Below are positions 15,520-23,197 of a stretch of DNA of 46,384 bases, one piece after another. A program made the translations under genes and the position numbers. The notes beneath the pieces are model-generated. The model made no database searches. It saw only the letters and a program-made list of their open reading frames with translations, and was not told where the DNA came from. The stretch lies in the NCBI GenBank assembly GCA_945896675.1, contig CAMDEM010000016.1, positions 1 to 46,384 on the forward strand. Direction: 5' to 3'. The DNA is from Cyanobium sp. NIES-981. GTDB taxonomy: Bacteria > Cyanobacteriota > Cyanobacteriia > PCC-6307 > Cyanobiaceae. The stretch's first letter is position 1, and every line of letters starts with the position of its first letter.

Positions 15520-15550
15520 AGGGTCCAGATCTAGCGGGTTCAGATCTGAA
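15507..15550. repeat. 15-base tandem repeat across a stop codon, three copies
   Basis: Copies at 15507-15521, 15522-15536 and a diverged one at 15537-15550 carry TAG, TAG and TGA in the reading frame of the upstream LuxR-type gene. The core GGTCCAGATCTAG is identical in the first two. Confidence 0.88.
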
Positions 15551-15652
15551 TTGTCCCCGTATGGGGGGCTCGTGATGGCAGGGGGCCGGCCCAGAGTTCT
15601 TCCAGGCCTTTAGGGGCCCTGCGTTGCCCTTCAACGCCCGCTGCGGATATCC

Positions 15653-15883
15653 ATGACGACTGCTGGTTCGGCACCCAAGATCACCATTGGGGAGCTCGAA
15701 GCGAATTATTCCCTGTATTGCAAGGCCATGCGCTTGCTGCTTCGGGAGGGCAAATCGATCAACAAGATTCGCCGCACCGTGTGCTGGCAGCGGTTGGAAA
15801 CCTTGCACAACTGCTTGCCGGGCCAATACCGCGATCCTGATTACCTCTGCACCCTCCTGGCGCGGGAGATGAAGGCCCCTTAG
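15653..15883 (+). CDS. small conserved hypothetical protein
   Basis: A 76-residue basic, helical protein (LEANYSLYCKAMRLLLREG, INKIRRTVCWQRLETLHNCL). It ends YLCTLLAREMKAP. Composition and codon usage fit the surrounding genes. I know of no function; a nucleic-acid-binding role is possible from the basic charge but is not shown. It stands alone between the LuxR-type gene and the RodZ-C-like gene, both on the same strand. Confidence 0.7.
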   Translation: MTTAGSAPKITIGELEANYSLYCKAMRLLLREGKSINKIRRTVCWQRLETLHNCLPGQYRDPDYLCTLLAREMKAP

Positions 15884-15963
15884 CCCCTTCCTAAAGTCCT
15901 CCGCTGTCAGGGGTGTGAAGGTTGATCGCGCCAACCTCGGTGCCGCGAAAAATCGCCTAGAGA

Positions 15964-16653
15964 ATGGTCGCGATGGATCGCGCGTTCCCCGTGAGCCAAC
16001 CCCGGTCGGCCCCCCACCAGCAGCCTGAACACCAGTCAGAAGAGCACCCGGATCACCACCATCCCGTGCCATCGGGACTGGTGCGTTTATGGGGCCTGCT
16101 TGCCGTTTTGTTTGTGCTGCTGCCTGAATGGATGGCAGACCTACGCCAGCTGTCGCGCCATGCGCCCAGCCAAGCCCAAGCGGTGGATCGTGCTCAACTC
16201 TCGGTCACCTCGTCGCGCTCGGTTCAGCAGTCCAGTCCCCGCGCCCAATGGCCGGTCACTGTTGGGCGGGCAGCGCTCTTGGTGGGGGTCGGCGCGGGCT
16301 TGGTATGGGGTGCCAACCAGCTGAAAAGCCTGCCCCGGCTGCCCAGTCACCAGGCTGGCTCCTCAGGCCAGGCTGGGCGCTTGCCAGGTGCCGGCGTGCC
16401 GGTGGGCCAGCTGCGGCTGCAAGCCTTAGGTCCCAGCTGGGTGGAGGTGCGCGGCCTGGACGGGGAAACCCTCTATGCGGCCATTCTTGAAGGCCAGGTG
16501 TTGCTGCCTTTGGGCCGGGGGGTCAAGGTGCTGGCGGGTCGCCCTGATTTGGTCCGGGTTTCGGTGGCAGGCGAACGGCCCAAAGTGCTGGGCAGGATTG
16601 ATCAAATTGCTTGGGTGGAGGTTTCCGTTCGCGAAGCCTTGGCCCCGCCTTGA
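15964..16653 (+). CDS. membrane-anchored protein with RodZ-C-like (DUF4115) domain
   Basis: A 229-residue protein. A His-rich N terminus (residues about 17-36) is followed by hydrophobic segments at about 40-57 and 100-117. The C-terminal 85 residues resemble the DUF4115/RodZ C-terminal beta domain: LRLQALGPSWVEVRGLDGE, LYAAILEGQVLLPLG, VKVLAGRPDLVRVSV, ending GRIDQIAWVEV. In RodZ that domain is periplasmic, behind a membrane helix and a cytoplasmic helix-turn-helix; no HTH is visible here. A role in cell shape is only an inference from the domain. An ATG at 15973 is an alternative start. Confidence 0.75.
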   Translation: MVAMDRAFPVSQPRSAPHQQPEHQSEEHPDHHHPVPSGLVRLWGLLAVLFVLLPEWMADLRQLSRHAPSQAQAVDRAQLSVTSSRSVQQSSPRAQWPVTVGRAALLVGVGAGLVWGANQLKSLPRLPSHQAGSSGQAGRLPGAGVPVGQLRLQALGPSWVEVRGLDGETLYAAILEGQVLLPLGRGVKVLAGRPDLVRVSVAGERPKVLGRIDQIAWVEVSVREALAPP

Positions 16654-16682
16654 TGCAGGATGGCCCTTCGCAGTCTGTTGCT

Positions 16683-17036
16683 ATGGCCCGATACCTCCTA
16701 GTGCTGAAGCCCCGATCAGTGGTGCAGCCGAGGGCCTTGATTGAGGCGCTGCAGCCGATGTTGCAGGCGTTGCAGGCGGAGGTGGATCACGAGACCATTG
16801 CCCACCTGAGTGCGGTGGTGCGCGTGAGTGGCGAGCAGCAGCGCATGCAGTTGTTTGCCGATGTGCAGAACAAGGCCGATGGGGTGGTGTTGGAGCTGGC
16901 GATCATGAGCCGGGAGTCGATGGGCCGTGGCGCCCCCCAAACCCTGGCGGTTTTTGAGGAGCTGGTGAAGCAAGCGGGCTTGATCGGCGGGGTTGATGTG
17001 GTGTTCCGCTCCGACCGCGACGGCCCGATCCCCTGA
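16683..17036 (+). CDS. conserved hypothetical protein
   Basis: A 117-residue protein. It opens ARYLLVLKPRSVVQPRALIEAL and runs through alternating helices and strands (LQALQAEVDHETIAHLSAVV, GVVLELAIMS, LAVFEELVKQAGL, VDVVFRSDRDGP). The start is the ATG at 16683; the frame extends upstream, but the extra codons overlap the previous gene. No family recognised. It is on the same strand as the RodZ-C-like gene, 29 bases behind. Confidence 0.65.
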   Translation: MARYLLVLKPRSVVQPRALIEALQPMLQALQAEVDHETIAHLSAVVRVSGEQQRMQLFADVQNKADGVVLELAIMSRESMGRGAPQTLAVFEELVKQAGLIGGVDVVFRSDRDGPIP

Positions 17037-17053
17037 ATCCGCCCCCCCCTATC

Positions 17054-17081
17054 TAGTGTTTGCCTTTCAAGGTAAACACTA
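17054..17081. promoter_or_regulatory. 28-base inverted repeat (hairpin or operator)
   Basis: Arms TAGTGTTT-G-CC and GG-T-AAACACTA flank a 6-base centre, so the whole is a near-perfect palindrome (one G-T pair). It follows the gene at 16683 by 17 bases and precedes the gene at 17136 by 54. No U run follows on either strand, so a simple terminator is unlikely; a protein-binding operator or an RNA hairpin is possible. Confidence 0.6.
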
Positions 17082-17135
17082 AATCTGGAGTTTCGTGCCT
17101 AGGCTCCTTTAACTTGATCGGTTATTGGCGGCCCC

Positions 17136-17504
17136 ATGAAGACCCTGGTCAAGTCTTTGAAGAGCACGCTGATGCTCGGGCTGGAGGATCGGGAGGCTTT
17201 GAGGCTTCCAGCTCCCCCCGTTTACGTGAAGGCCATTGCCTGCGAGGCCGACCTGATCACCTCCCTGAGTGGGGTTGCTGAGCTCACCCGGACCCTGGGA
17301 TTCACCGAATCCCCAGAAACTCTTTATGGCGATGGTGGTCGCAGCGCCACTTATCACGTCGACCATGGAGAGGTTGCGGTATCGATTGCGGTGGAATGCA
17401 ATCCCATGGCTAAAACCGTGGCCCTGGCGGTTTCAGGTTTGGATGCAGACACCACCTACGACCAGTTCAACGCAACGGTTCAGGCCCTGTTTGGTGATTG
17501 CTGA
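17136..17504 (+). CDS. hypothetical protein
   Basis: A 122-residue protein. It has helix-strand alternation (MKTLVKSLKSTLMLGL, VYVKAIACEADLITSLSGV, then strands ATYHVDHGEVAVSIAVEC and KTVALAVSGLD) and ends FNATVQALFGDC. There is no signal peptide and no family is recognised. Three cysteines are spread along the chain. It lies between the palindrome at 17054 and the cobalamin riboswitch. Confidence 0.7.
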   Translation: MKTLVKSLKSTLMLGLEDREALRLPAPPVYVKAIACEADLITSLSGVAELTRTLGFTESPETLYGDGGRSATYHVDHGEVAVSIAVECNPMAKTVALAVSGLDADTTYDQFNATVQALFGDC

Positions 17505-17529
17505 GCCCTTGGCTCCATAGTGGTACCTA

Positions 17530-17655
17530 GACGGGTTCTGGGCTTGGCCCAGGCCACATGAGGAAAGTGCGGTGCGGGCTCGCTTTGCGATCCCAACTCC
17601 GCCGCTGTCCCGCAACTGTGATGGGGTTCGCCCCTTAGTCAGAACACTCTCCGTC
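17530..17655 (+). promoter_or_regulatory. cobalamin (B12) riboswitch
   Basis: The conserved core is present in order: a GGAAAGTGCGGTG-type segment near 17562, the B12-box CCGCCGCTGTCCCGC followed by AACTGTGA at about 17600-17621, and the closing AGTCAGAACACTCTCC at 17637-17652, matching the consensus GTCAGGAnACC. It lies 43 bases upstream of the first HupE/UreJ gene. B12 riboswitches normally repress downstream genes when adenosyl- or other cobalamins are abundant. Cobalt transporters are among their known targets, which fits the gene below. Confidence 0.88.
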
Positions 17656-17697
17656 TCCTTTCCATCCCATCGCCTCGGCGCGGACCGAGAAGACTGC

Positions 17698-18321
17698 ATG
17701 AAATCGATTTCTGCTGCTTTTGCAGCGGCTTTAGCGGCCTTGGCCGTCGTTGTCTCGAGCACCCCGGCCCAAGCCCACGGCGGGGCGGCCGCTGGTGTGG
17801 GGGCTGTTGGTGTGATTGGCGGGGTGGCCCATCCGCTCCTGGGCTTGGATCACCTCACCCTGCTGTTGGCTGTCGGGGCCGCCGCCGCCGCCATCTCCTG
17901 GCAGCTGTTGGTTTGGGCTTTTGCCGGTGCTTTGGCGGGAGCGGCGATTGGCGCCACCGGTGGCGTTATCCCTGGGGCTGAAGGTCTCGCGGCCCTGGCC
18001 ATTTCCGTAGTTGGCTTGCTGTTGCTCTCGGCTGGCAAGGTTGCCAAGGGAGGCACCGGCCGCCTGGGTGGGGTGGTGGTGGCAGCGGCCTTGGCCATCC
18101 ACGCCATGCTCCACGGCCTGGAGGCTCCCCAAGACAGCAGCACCTGGTTCTGGTGGGGCGGCGCCCTGGTGAGTTCCGCCTGCATCTGTGGTGGAGCTGC
18201 CCTGCTGTTCAAGCAACTGCCCGCCCCCTGGATCAAGGGGCTTGCCCTGGCCTTTGTGCTGATTGGCGCTGTTTTGGCTGTTGGATCCCTGGCGCCGTTG
18301 GCCGCTGCTGCAGGGGCCTGA
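17698..18321 (+). CDS. HupE/UreJ-family metal permease (likely cobalt)
   Basis: A 207-residue protein with signal-like N terminus (ending STPAQAHGG) and about six membrane helices. It has the HupE/UreJ metal motif GGVAHPLLGLDHLTLLLAVG, with HPxxGxDH, and a second His-bearing helix (IHAMLHGLEAPQ). HupE/UreJ proteins move Ni2+ or Co2+. The cobalamin riboswitch 43 bases upstream points to cobalt uptake. The ATG at 17698 is preceded by GAGAAG. A second, diverged HupE-like gene follows after 64 bases, probably in the same transcript. Confidence 0.9.
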   Translation: MKSISAAFAAALAALAVVVSSTPAQAHGGAAAGVGAVGVIGGVAHPLLGLDHLTLLLAVGAAAAAISWQLLVWAFAGALAGAAIGATGGVIPGAEGLAALAISVVGLLLLSAGKVAKGGTGRLGGVVVAAALAIHAMLHGLEAPQDSSTWFWWGGALVSSACICGGAALLFKQLPAPWIKGLALAFVLIGAVLAVGSLAPLAAAAGA

Positions 18322-18385
18322 TGGGCTATTGGCAGGCGTTGCCAAATCTTTTTTTCGTCTTTCGACCAACCTCCAGCTCTTCACG

Positions 18386-18475
18386 ATGAAGTCTTTTTTA
18401 CCGATGAAGTCTTTTTTACCGATGAAATCTTTTTTGACGATGAAATCTTTTATGACGATGAAATCGTCCTTCCAG
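18386..18475 (+). repeat. 18-base tandem repeat, five copies, each with an ATG
   Basis: The unit is ATGAAGTCTTTTTTACCG and variants. The first two copies are identical; the third to fifth change progressively (MKSFLT, MKSFMT, MKSSFQ). Each unit begins with an in-frame start codon and the first three hold a run of six T. Confidence 0.95.
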
Positions 18476-19063
18476 GAATTGCTTGTTGCCAGTGGCTTGG
18501 GTGCGGCCGCATTGCTGTTGGCTGCCCCAGCTCTAGCCCATCACCCGATGGCTTTTCTCCACATCCAACCAGGCCCGCTGGCTGGCATCGTGAGCGGGCT
18601 GATGCACCCGGTGCTGGGCCCGGATCATTTGCTCTTTTTGTTGGCCATTGGTTTGGTGGCCATCAAGCGCCCCCTCTGGTGGGTTGGTGCTTTGTTGGCA
18701 TCAGGCCTGTTGGGCACAGCCCTGGGCTTAGTAGCTCCCGGCTTTACGGCCATTGAACCTTTGGTGGCCCTGTCGGTGGCCCTGGTTGGCCTGGTGCTGC
18801 TGCGCCGGCTGCCCGCAGGGATCCTGCTCCCTGCCTTTGTGCTGCATGGCTATGCCCTCTCGGCGAGTGTGATCGGTTGGGAGCCCACCCCCATCGCCTT
18901 CTATCTGGTGGGCTTGCTGATCAGTCAGGCCGCGTTGTTGCTGGTTTCCCTAACGGCCATTCGTCGCTGGGCCCAGGCTGCTGCGCCCCAAGCCCTCAAC
19001 CTCACCTATGGCCTGCTCATGGGTATCGGCCTGGCCTTTACCTGGAGTTCGGTTGTTCCCTGA
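18386..19063 (+). CDS. second HupE/UreJ-like permease with five stacked start codons
   Basis: Up to 225 residues. The core has the family signature GLMHPVLGPDHLLFLLAIGL and about six membrane helices, ending LTYGLLMGIGLAFTW. A His-containing segment AHHPMAFLH follows the leader. The N terminus is a tandem repeat of MKSFxx hexapeptides, so there are five in-frame ATG codons 18 bases apart (18386, 18404, 18422, 18440, 18458). The last gives the most normal signal peptide. It follows the riboswitch-controlled permease and may share its control. A metal substrate is inferred from family only. Confidence 0.88.
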   Translation: MKSFLPMKSFLPMKSFLTMKSFMTMKSSFQELLVASGLGAAALLLAAPALAHHPMAFLHIQPGPLAGIVSGLMHPVLGPDHLLFLLAIGLVAIKRPLWWVGALLASGLLGTALGLVAPGFTAIEPLVALSVALVGLVLLRRLPAGILLPAFVLHGYALSASVIGWEPTPIAFYLVGLLISQAALLLVSLTAIRRWAQAAAPQALNLTYGLLMGIGLAFTWSSVVP

Positions 19064-19101
19064 GCCGTTGCGCTGAGCCGCTTACCCGAGCACTGGCTTG
19101 T

Positions 19102-20349
19102 TCAGGTTTGGAACTTGGGTACCGGCGGCAACTTCAGGGTGCCCAGCCACGACAATCCCACCAGGGCGGCTGAGCACCACAGGCAGGCCGCCATCCCTCC
19201 CGCCAGGTAGACCCAGCCCGAGAGCAGGGTGCCCAGCAGCCGCCCTCCGGCATTGGCCATGTAATAGAAGCCCACGTTGAGGCTCACCGATTCAACGTCG
19301 GTGTAGGCCAGCACCAGGTAGCTGTGGATGGAGGAATTCATGGCAAACACCACCCCGAAGGCCGCCAATCCCACCACGATGGCAACCCCGGGCTGGGCCA
19401 CCTCCCGCCAAAGGGCAATGGCCATCAAGGCCGGAATGGCCGTGAGCAGGGCACTCCAAAACTGCACGGCCGAGGGGCCCGGTGGGCTGGTGCTGCCCCA
19501 GGCCCGCCGCAGGCTGGGGGCCAACCCCTGCACGATGCCGTAGCCAATCACCCAAAGGCCCAGGAAGCCCCCCACCTCCCAGAACCGCCAGCCCAGGGCG
19601 GCCTCGAGGAACACCGGTAGGGCCACCACAAACCACACATCCCGGGCGCCGAACAGAAAAAAGCGGGCCAGCGACAGCACGTTGATCCCGGCGCTCTTGG
19701 AGAACAGGGCGGAGAAGCCGGGCTTTTGCTTCATCTTGCCGATCTCCGCTGGCAGCACCAGGGTGCCGAGCAAGGCCACAAACAGCCCCGCCGCCATGGC
19801 GGCCACGGAGCCCGCAAAACCCAGGGTTGCCAGCAGCACGCCACCGAGAAAGAAGCCCACCCCCTTGAGGGCATTTTTGGAGCCGGTGAGGATGGCCACC
19901 CACTGGAACAGCTGGTGCTGGCCCTTGCTTTGGTCGTTTGGGCGGTCGGGCACCACCGTTTTGATGGCGCTTTTGGCACTCATCTTGTTGAGGTCCTTGG
20001 CGATACCACTGAGGGCCTGGGCGGCCATCACGTAGAGCACCGAGGTGAGCTTGGGCCAGCTCTCGGAAACCGGCACCAGCATCAACAGGGCCACGATCTG
20101 GAGGATCAGCCCCGCCCAGAGGGTGAGCCGCAGGCCAAAGCTGGCGCCAAGCCAGCCGCCGGCCAGGTTGGTGACGATGCCGAAAAACTCGTAGAACACA
20201 AACAGCAGGGCGATCTCCAAGCTGGAGTAGCCGAGCTGGTGGAAGTGGAACACCACCAACATGCGCAGGGCGCCATCGGTGAGGGTGAAGGCCCAATAGG
20301 AGGCCGTCACCACCATGTACTGCTGCAGCGCAGAGAGTTGGCGTCTCAT
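19102..20349 (-). CDS. arsJ: organoarsenical efflux MFS transporter ArsJ
   Basis: A 415-residue major facilitator protein with about 12 hydrophobic segments. Its start region ([32 protein letters not shown]) and the segment [15 protein letters not shown] are typical of ArsJ as I recall it. ArsJ exports 1-arseno-3-phosphoglycerate, made by a partner GAPDH from arsenate. The partner gene is immediately upstream: its TGA overlaps this ATG (ATGA), so the two are translationally coupled. Further upstream, divergently, lie arsR and acr3, which confirms the assignment. Confidence 0.92.
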   Translation of the reverse strand: MRRQLSALQQYMVVTASYWAFTLTDGALRMLVVFHFHQLGYSSLEIALLFVFYEFFGIVTNLAGGWLGASFGLRLTLWAGLILQIVALLMLVPVSESWPKLTSVLYVMAAQALSGIAKDLNKMSAKSAIKTVVPDRPNDQSKGQHQLFQWVAILTGSKNALKGVGFFLGGVLLATLGFAGSVAAMAAGLFVALLGTLVLPAEIGKMKQKPGFSALFSKSAGINVLSLARFFLFGARDVWFVVALPVFLEAALGWRFWEVGGFLGLWVIGYGIVQGLAPSLRRAWGSTSPPGPSAVQFWSALLTAIPALMAIALWREVAQPGVAIVVGLAAFGVVFAMNSSIHSYLVLAYTDVESVSLNVGFYYMANAGGRLLGTLLSGWVYLAGGMAACLWCSAALVGLSWLGTLKLPPVPKFQT

Positions 20350-21377
20350 GGGGCCTGGTGCACCACGTGGCTCACCAGGTCGGCCATGCGGGAGCTGTAG
20401 CCCCATTCGTTGTCGTACCAGGCATACACCTTGAGCTGGGTGCCGCCGGTCACCATCGTTGAAAGGGCGTCGATCACCGCACTGCGCGGGTCGTTGACGA
20501 AGTCAACCGATACCAGGGGCCGGGTTTCGTAGCCCAGGATTCCCTCCAGGGCTCCGCTGGCCGCGGCTGCAAACGCCCCGTTCACCTCCTCCACCGAAAC
20601 GGCTCGCTCCAGCTCAAACACCGCATCGGTCAGGGAGGCATTCAGCAGGGGCACCCGCACCGCATGGCCATTGAGCTTGCCCTGGAGCTCCGGGAAGATC
20701 AGGCCAATCGCCTTGGCCGATCCCGTGGTGGTGGGGATCAGGCTCTGGCTGCAGGAACGGGCGCGCCTGAGGTCGCTTTTGAAGCCATCCACCACCAGCT
20801 GGGTGCCGGTGACGTCGTGGAGGGTGGTGATCGAGCCGTGCTTGATGCCAAAGCTTTCCAGTACCACCTTCACCACGGGGGCCAGGCAATTGGTGGTGCA
20901 GCTCGCCGCCGTGACCAGGCGGTGCCTGGATGGGTCGTAGAGCTGGTGGTTGATCCCGTACACCACATTGAGGGCCTCTTCGCCGGCGATTACGCCCTTC
21001 ACCGGGCAGGCCACCACCACCCGCTTTAGCCCCAGTTCGGAGAAGTAGGGCTCGAGGGTTTGGGGTGTTTTGAACTTGCCGCTGCACTCGAGCACCATCT
21101 GCACGCCGGCCTGCTGCCAGGGCACGGCGGTGGGATCGCTGTGCTGGGAGTAGCCAATCGGGTGGCCCTCCACGCTGAAGCTGTCGCTGGTGGCTGGGTC
21201 GGAGCCCACGGCCAGGGGCCAGCGGCCATGGACCGAATCAAAGCTGAGCAGGTGGGCGGCGGTGGGGGCGTCGCCGCCTGGGTCGTTGATGTGGACCAGC
21301 TCAATGCCGGGGCGGCCCCACAGGGCCCGGAAGACCAGGCGGCCAATGCGGCCAAAGCCATTGATGCCGATCTTCAT
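20346..21377 (-). CDS. ArsJ-associated glyceraldehyde-3-phosphate dehydrogenase
   Basis: A 343-residue GAPDH. The NAD-binding start is [16 protein letters not shown] and the catalytic cysteine is in [12 protein letters not shown], followed by the substrate loop [20 protein letters not shown] and the ending [15 protein letters not shown]. Arsenate replaces phosphate in the GAPDH reaction, giving unstable 1-arseno-3-phosphoglycerate for ArsJ to export. The coupled arsJ gene and the divergent arsR separate this from the photosynthetic and glycolytic GAPDHs. Expression is probably under the operator at 21410-21446. Confidence 0.93.
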   Translation of the reverse strand: MKIGINGFGRIGRLVFRALWGRPGIELVHINDPGGDAPTAAHLLSFDSVHGRWPLAVGSDPATSDSFSVEGHPIGYSQHSDPTAVPWQQAGVQMVLECSGKFKTPQTLEPYFSELGLKRVVVACPVKGVIAGEEALNVVYGINHQLYDPSRHRLVTAASCTTNCLAPVVKVVLESFGIKHGSITTLHDVTGTQLVVDGFKSDLRRARSCSQSLIPTTTGSAKAIGLIFPELQGKLNGHAVRVPLLNASLTDAVFELERAVSVEEVNGAFAAAASGALEGILGYETRPLVSVDFVNDPRSAVIDALSTMVTGGTQLKVYAWYDNEWGYSSRMADLVSHVVHQAP

Positions 21378-21407
21378 GGGCCCCAGTTACGGTGAGGGGT
21401 CGACCAT

Positions 21408-21447
21408 AGATCAACTTCGGTTGATCAATCAACTGGATTTGATCAAT
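21408..21447. promoter_or_regulatory. probable ArsR operator, two inverted repeats
   Basis: In the 68-base gap between divergent gap and arsR are ATCAAC-TTCG-GTTGAT (21410-21425, perfect arms) and, overlapping it, GATCAA...TTTGATC (21423-21444), the second reaching the arsR start codon. ATCAA/TTGAT half sites are typical of ArsR/SmtB operators. One bound ArsR would block both transcription directions until arsenite releases it. Confidence 0.75.
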
Positions 21448-21781
21448 GGGTGTTGGGCGCTACGCGGAATCGGTGGGGGCCCTCGAGGCCGACCAGGCGC
21501 GCCAGCTGCTGAAGGCCCTCGCCGATCCGGTGCGCCTGCAGGTGGTGCAAGCCCTGGCGAGCGGTGAGCGCTGCGTCTGCGATCTCACCGGCGACTTGGA
21601 GCTGGCCCAATCGAAGCTGTCCTTTCACCTCAAGGTGATGCGGGAGGCCGGATTGATTGAGGCCCGGGTCGAGGGGCGCTGGATCTACTACCGGCTGCGC
21701 CGGGATGCCCTCGATGGGCTGCAGGGTTGGCTGGGTGCATTGGCCGCGGGCTGCAGCGAGCCTGCGGCCCCCTGTGGCTGA
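21446..21781 (+). CDS. arsR: ArsR-family arsenite-responsive repressor
   Basis: A 111-residue winged-helix protein: LLKALADPVRLQVVQAL, then GERCVCDLTGDLELAQSKLSFHL with the C43-x-C45 pair of arsenic sensors, and VEGRWIYYRL for the wing. Two more cysteines lie at the C terminus (C103, C110) and could complete a three-coordinate As(III) site. It is divergent from gap-arsJ and 51 bases before acr3, so it controls both arms of the locus. The first 12 residues are a short extension. Its start codon overlaps the second operator repeat, which suggests strong self-repression. Confidence 0.92.
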   Translation: MGVGRYAESVGALEADQARQLLKALADPVRLQVVQALASGERCVCDLTGDLELAQSKLSFHLKVMREAGLIEARVEGRWIYYRLRRDALDGLQGWLGALAAGCSEPAAPCG

Positions 21782-21832
21782 AGCGGGTTGGGCGCGCCAT
21801 CGTTCGCTGTGGCTGCGAAATTCTCAGGGTCG

Positions 21833-22864
21833 ATGGGCTCAGAGCTCGATCGGTTGTTGCCGCTCTGGATCCTGCTGGCCATGGCGGCCGGGCTGCTGCT
21901 GGGCCGGGTGGTGCCCAATCTCCAGACGGTGCTGGGGGCGGTGACCGTGGGCCAGACCTCGGTGCCCATTGCCCTGGGTCTGTTGATGATGCTGTATCCC
22001 GTCTTGGCGAAGGTGCGCTACGGGGAGCTGGGTATTGTTCTTAGGGATCGCAGGCTGCTCACCCTGGCGTTGGCTTTGGTGTGGGGCCTGGGCCCCCTGT
22101 TGATGTTTGGCCTGGCCTGGTGGTTTTTGCCCGACCAGGCGGCCTTGCGCACGGGCCTGATCATGATTGGCCTGGCCCCCTGCATTGCCATGGTGCTGAT
22201 CTGGATCGATCTGGCCCAGGGGGATCGGGAGGCGGCGGCCGTGTTGGTGGCGATCAATTCACTTCTGCAGGTGCTGCTCTATGCCCTGCTGGGTGGGTTT
22301 TACCTGCAGATCCTTCCTGGCTGGCTCGGCCTCGATAGCCAGCTGGTGACCTTCTCGATGGGGGAGATTGCCAAGGCCGTATTGATCTTCCTGGGGATTC
22401 CCCTGGCGGCGGGCTTTCTGACGCGCCGCATCGGGGTGCGCAGCAAGGGAATCCGTTGGTATGAGCAAACCTTTCTGCCCAAGCTCAGCCCCTGGGCCCT
22501 CTATGGGTTGCTCTTCACCGTGGTGGTGATGTTTGCCCTGCAGGGCAAAGCGATCACATCGGATCCCCTGCAGGTTGCCGTTGTGGCCATACCCCTGGTG
22601 CTCTACTTCCTCATCATGTGGGGCGTGGCCTTTTTGCTGGGCCGCTTCTTTGGCCTGGGCTATGCCCGCACCACAACCCTCGCCTTCACGGCCGCTGGCA
22701 ACAACTTTGAACTGGCGATCGCCGTGAGCATCAGCGTTTGGGGGGCGAGCTCCCAGCAGGCCCTCGCCGGGGTGATCGGCCCGCTCATTGAGGTGCCCAT
22801 TTTGGTGGGGCTTGTCTATGTCTCCCTTGCCCTCAAACGGTGGCTGTTCAGGCGCCCTCACTGA
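21833..22864 (+). CDS. Acr3-family arsenite efflux permease
   Basis: A 343-residue protein with about ten membrane helices. Family motifs are GLIMIGLAPCIAMVLIWIDLA, with the conserved cysteine in helix 4, and FTAAGNNFELAIAVSI in helix 9. Acr3 (BASS superfamily) exports As(OH)3 using the proton gradient. The ATG at 21833 is preferred over a TTG at 21788 because the first helix begins at residue about 8. It shares a transcript with arsR. Together with ArsJ the locus covers both arsenite and arsenate. Confidence 0.93.
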   Translation: MGSELDRLLPLWILLAMAAGLLLGRVVPNLQTVLGAVTVGQTSVPIALGLLMMLYPVLAKVRYGELGIVLRDRRLLTLALALVWGLGPLLMFGLAWWFLPDQAALRTGLIMIGLAPCIAMVLIWIDLAQGDREAAAVLVAINSLLQVLLYALLGGFYLQILPGWLGLDSQLVTFSMGEIAKAVLIFLGIPLAAGFLTRRIGVRSKGIRWYEQTFLPKLSPWALYGLLFTVVVMFALQGKAITSDPLQVAVVAIPLVLYFLIMWGVAFLLGRFFGLGYARTTTLAFTAAGNNFELAIAVSISVWGASSQQALAGVIGPLIEVPILVGLVYVSLALKRWLFRRPH

Positions 22865-22879
22865 AGCCCAACTCCAGGC

Positions 22880-23197
22880 CTAGGCGGATTGGTTGGACTG
22901 GCGCGATGGCTGGGATTGGTTCAACTGGTGGGATTGGGCAGCTTTGGCGGTGGCGCTGAGGTGCTCAAAAACGCTGGCAAGCACGGTGGTCACATGGGCT
23001 GGAAGCGCCACCTCGGGTACTGATTCAGCGGCCACCATCACCATCGCGCAGGCATCAACCAGGGCAGAAGCTTCCTGGGAGCTCAGGCTGATGAGGTGCT
23101 CGTCTTCGAGGTGGGTAACGCGCAACGGACCTATGCGTTTCTTGCAATGTATCGACAAATACAGCGGAGTGCTAGTCCCGTCAGGCTTTGCGTGCAT
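22880..23197 (-). CDS. conserved hypothetical protein with Gln/Ser/Asn tail
   Basis: A 105-residue protein. The middle (VTHLEDEHLISLSSQEASALVDACAMVMVAAES) resembles short picocyanobacterial proteins I recall with an E-A-x-A-L-V-D-A-C motif, function unknown. The last 20 residues are a low-complexity QLNQSQPSRQSNQSA tail encoded by G+T-rich DNA with degenerate repeats. Its ATG overlaps the end of the lysozyme gene by 17 bases on the same strand, so the two may be co-translated. Confidence 0.68.
   Translation of the reverse strand: MHAKPDGTSTPLYLSIHCKKRIGPLRVTHLEDEHLISLSSQEASALVDACAMVMVAAESVPEVALPAHVTTVLASVFEHLSATAKAAQSHQLNQSQPSRQSNQSA

Noticed and set aside
19292-20296. 334-codon minus-strand frame overlapping arsJ
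   Set aside because: Same strand but a shifted frame of arsJ; Gly/Arg/Pro/His-rich without membrane helices, whereas the arsJ frame shows 12.
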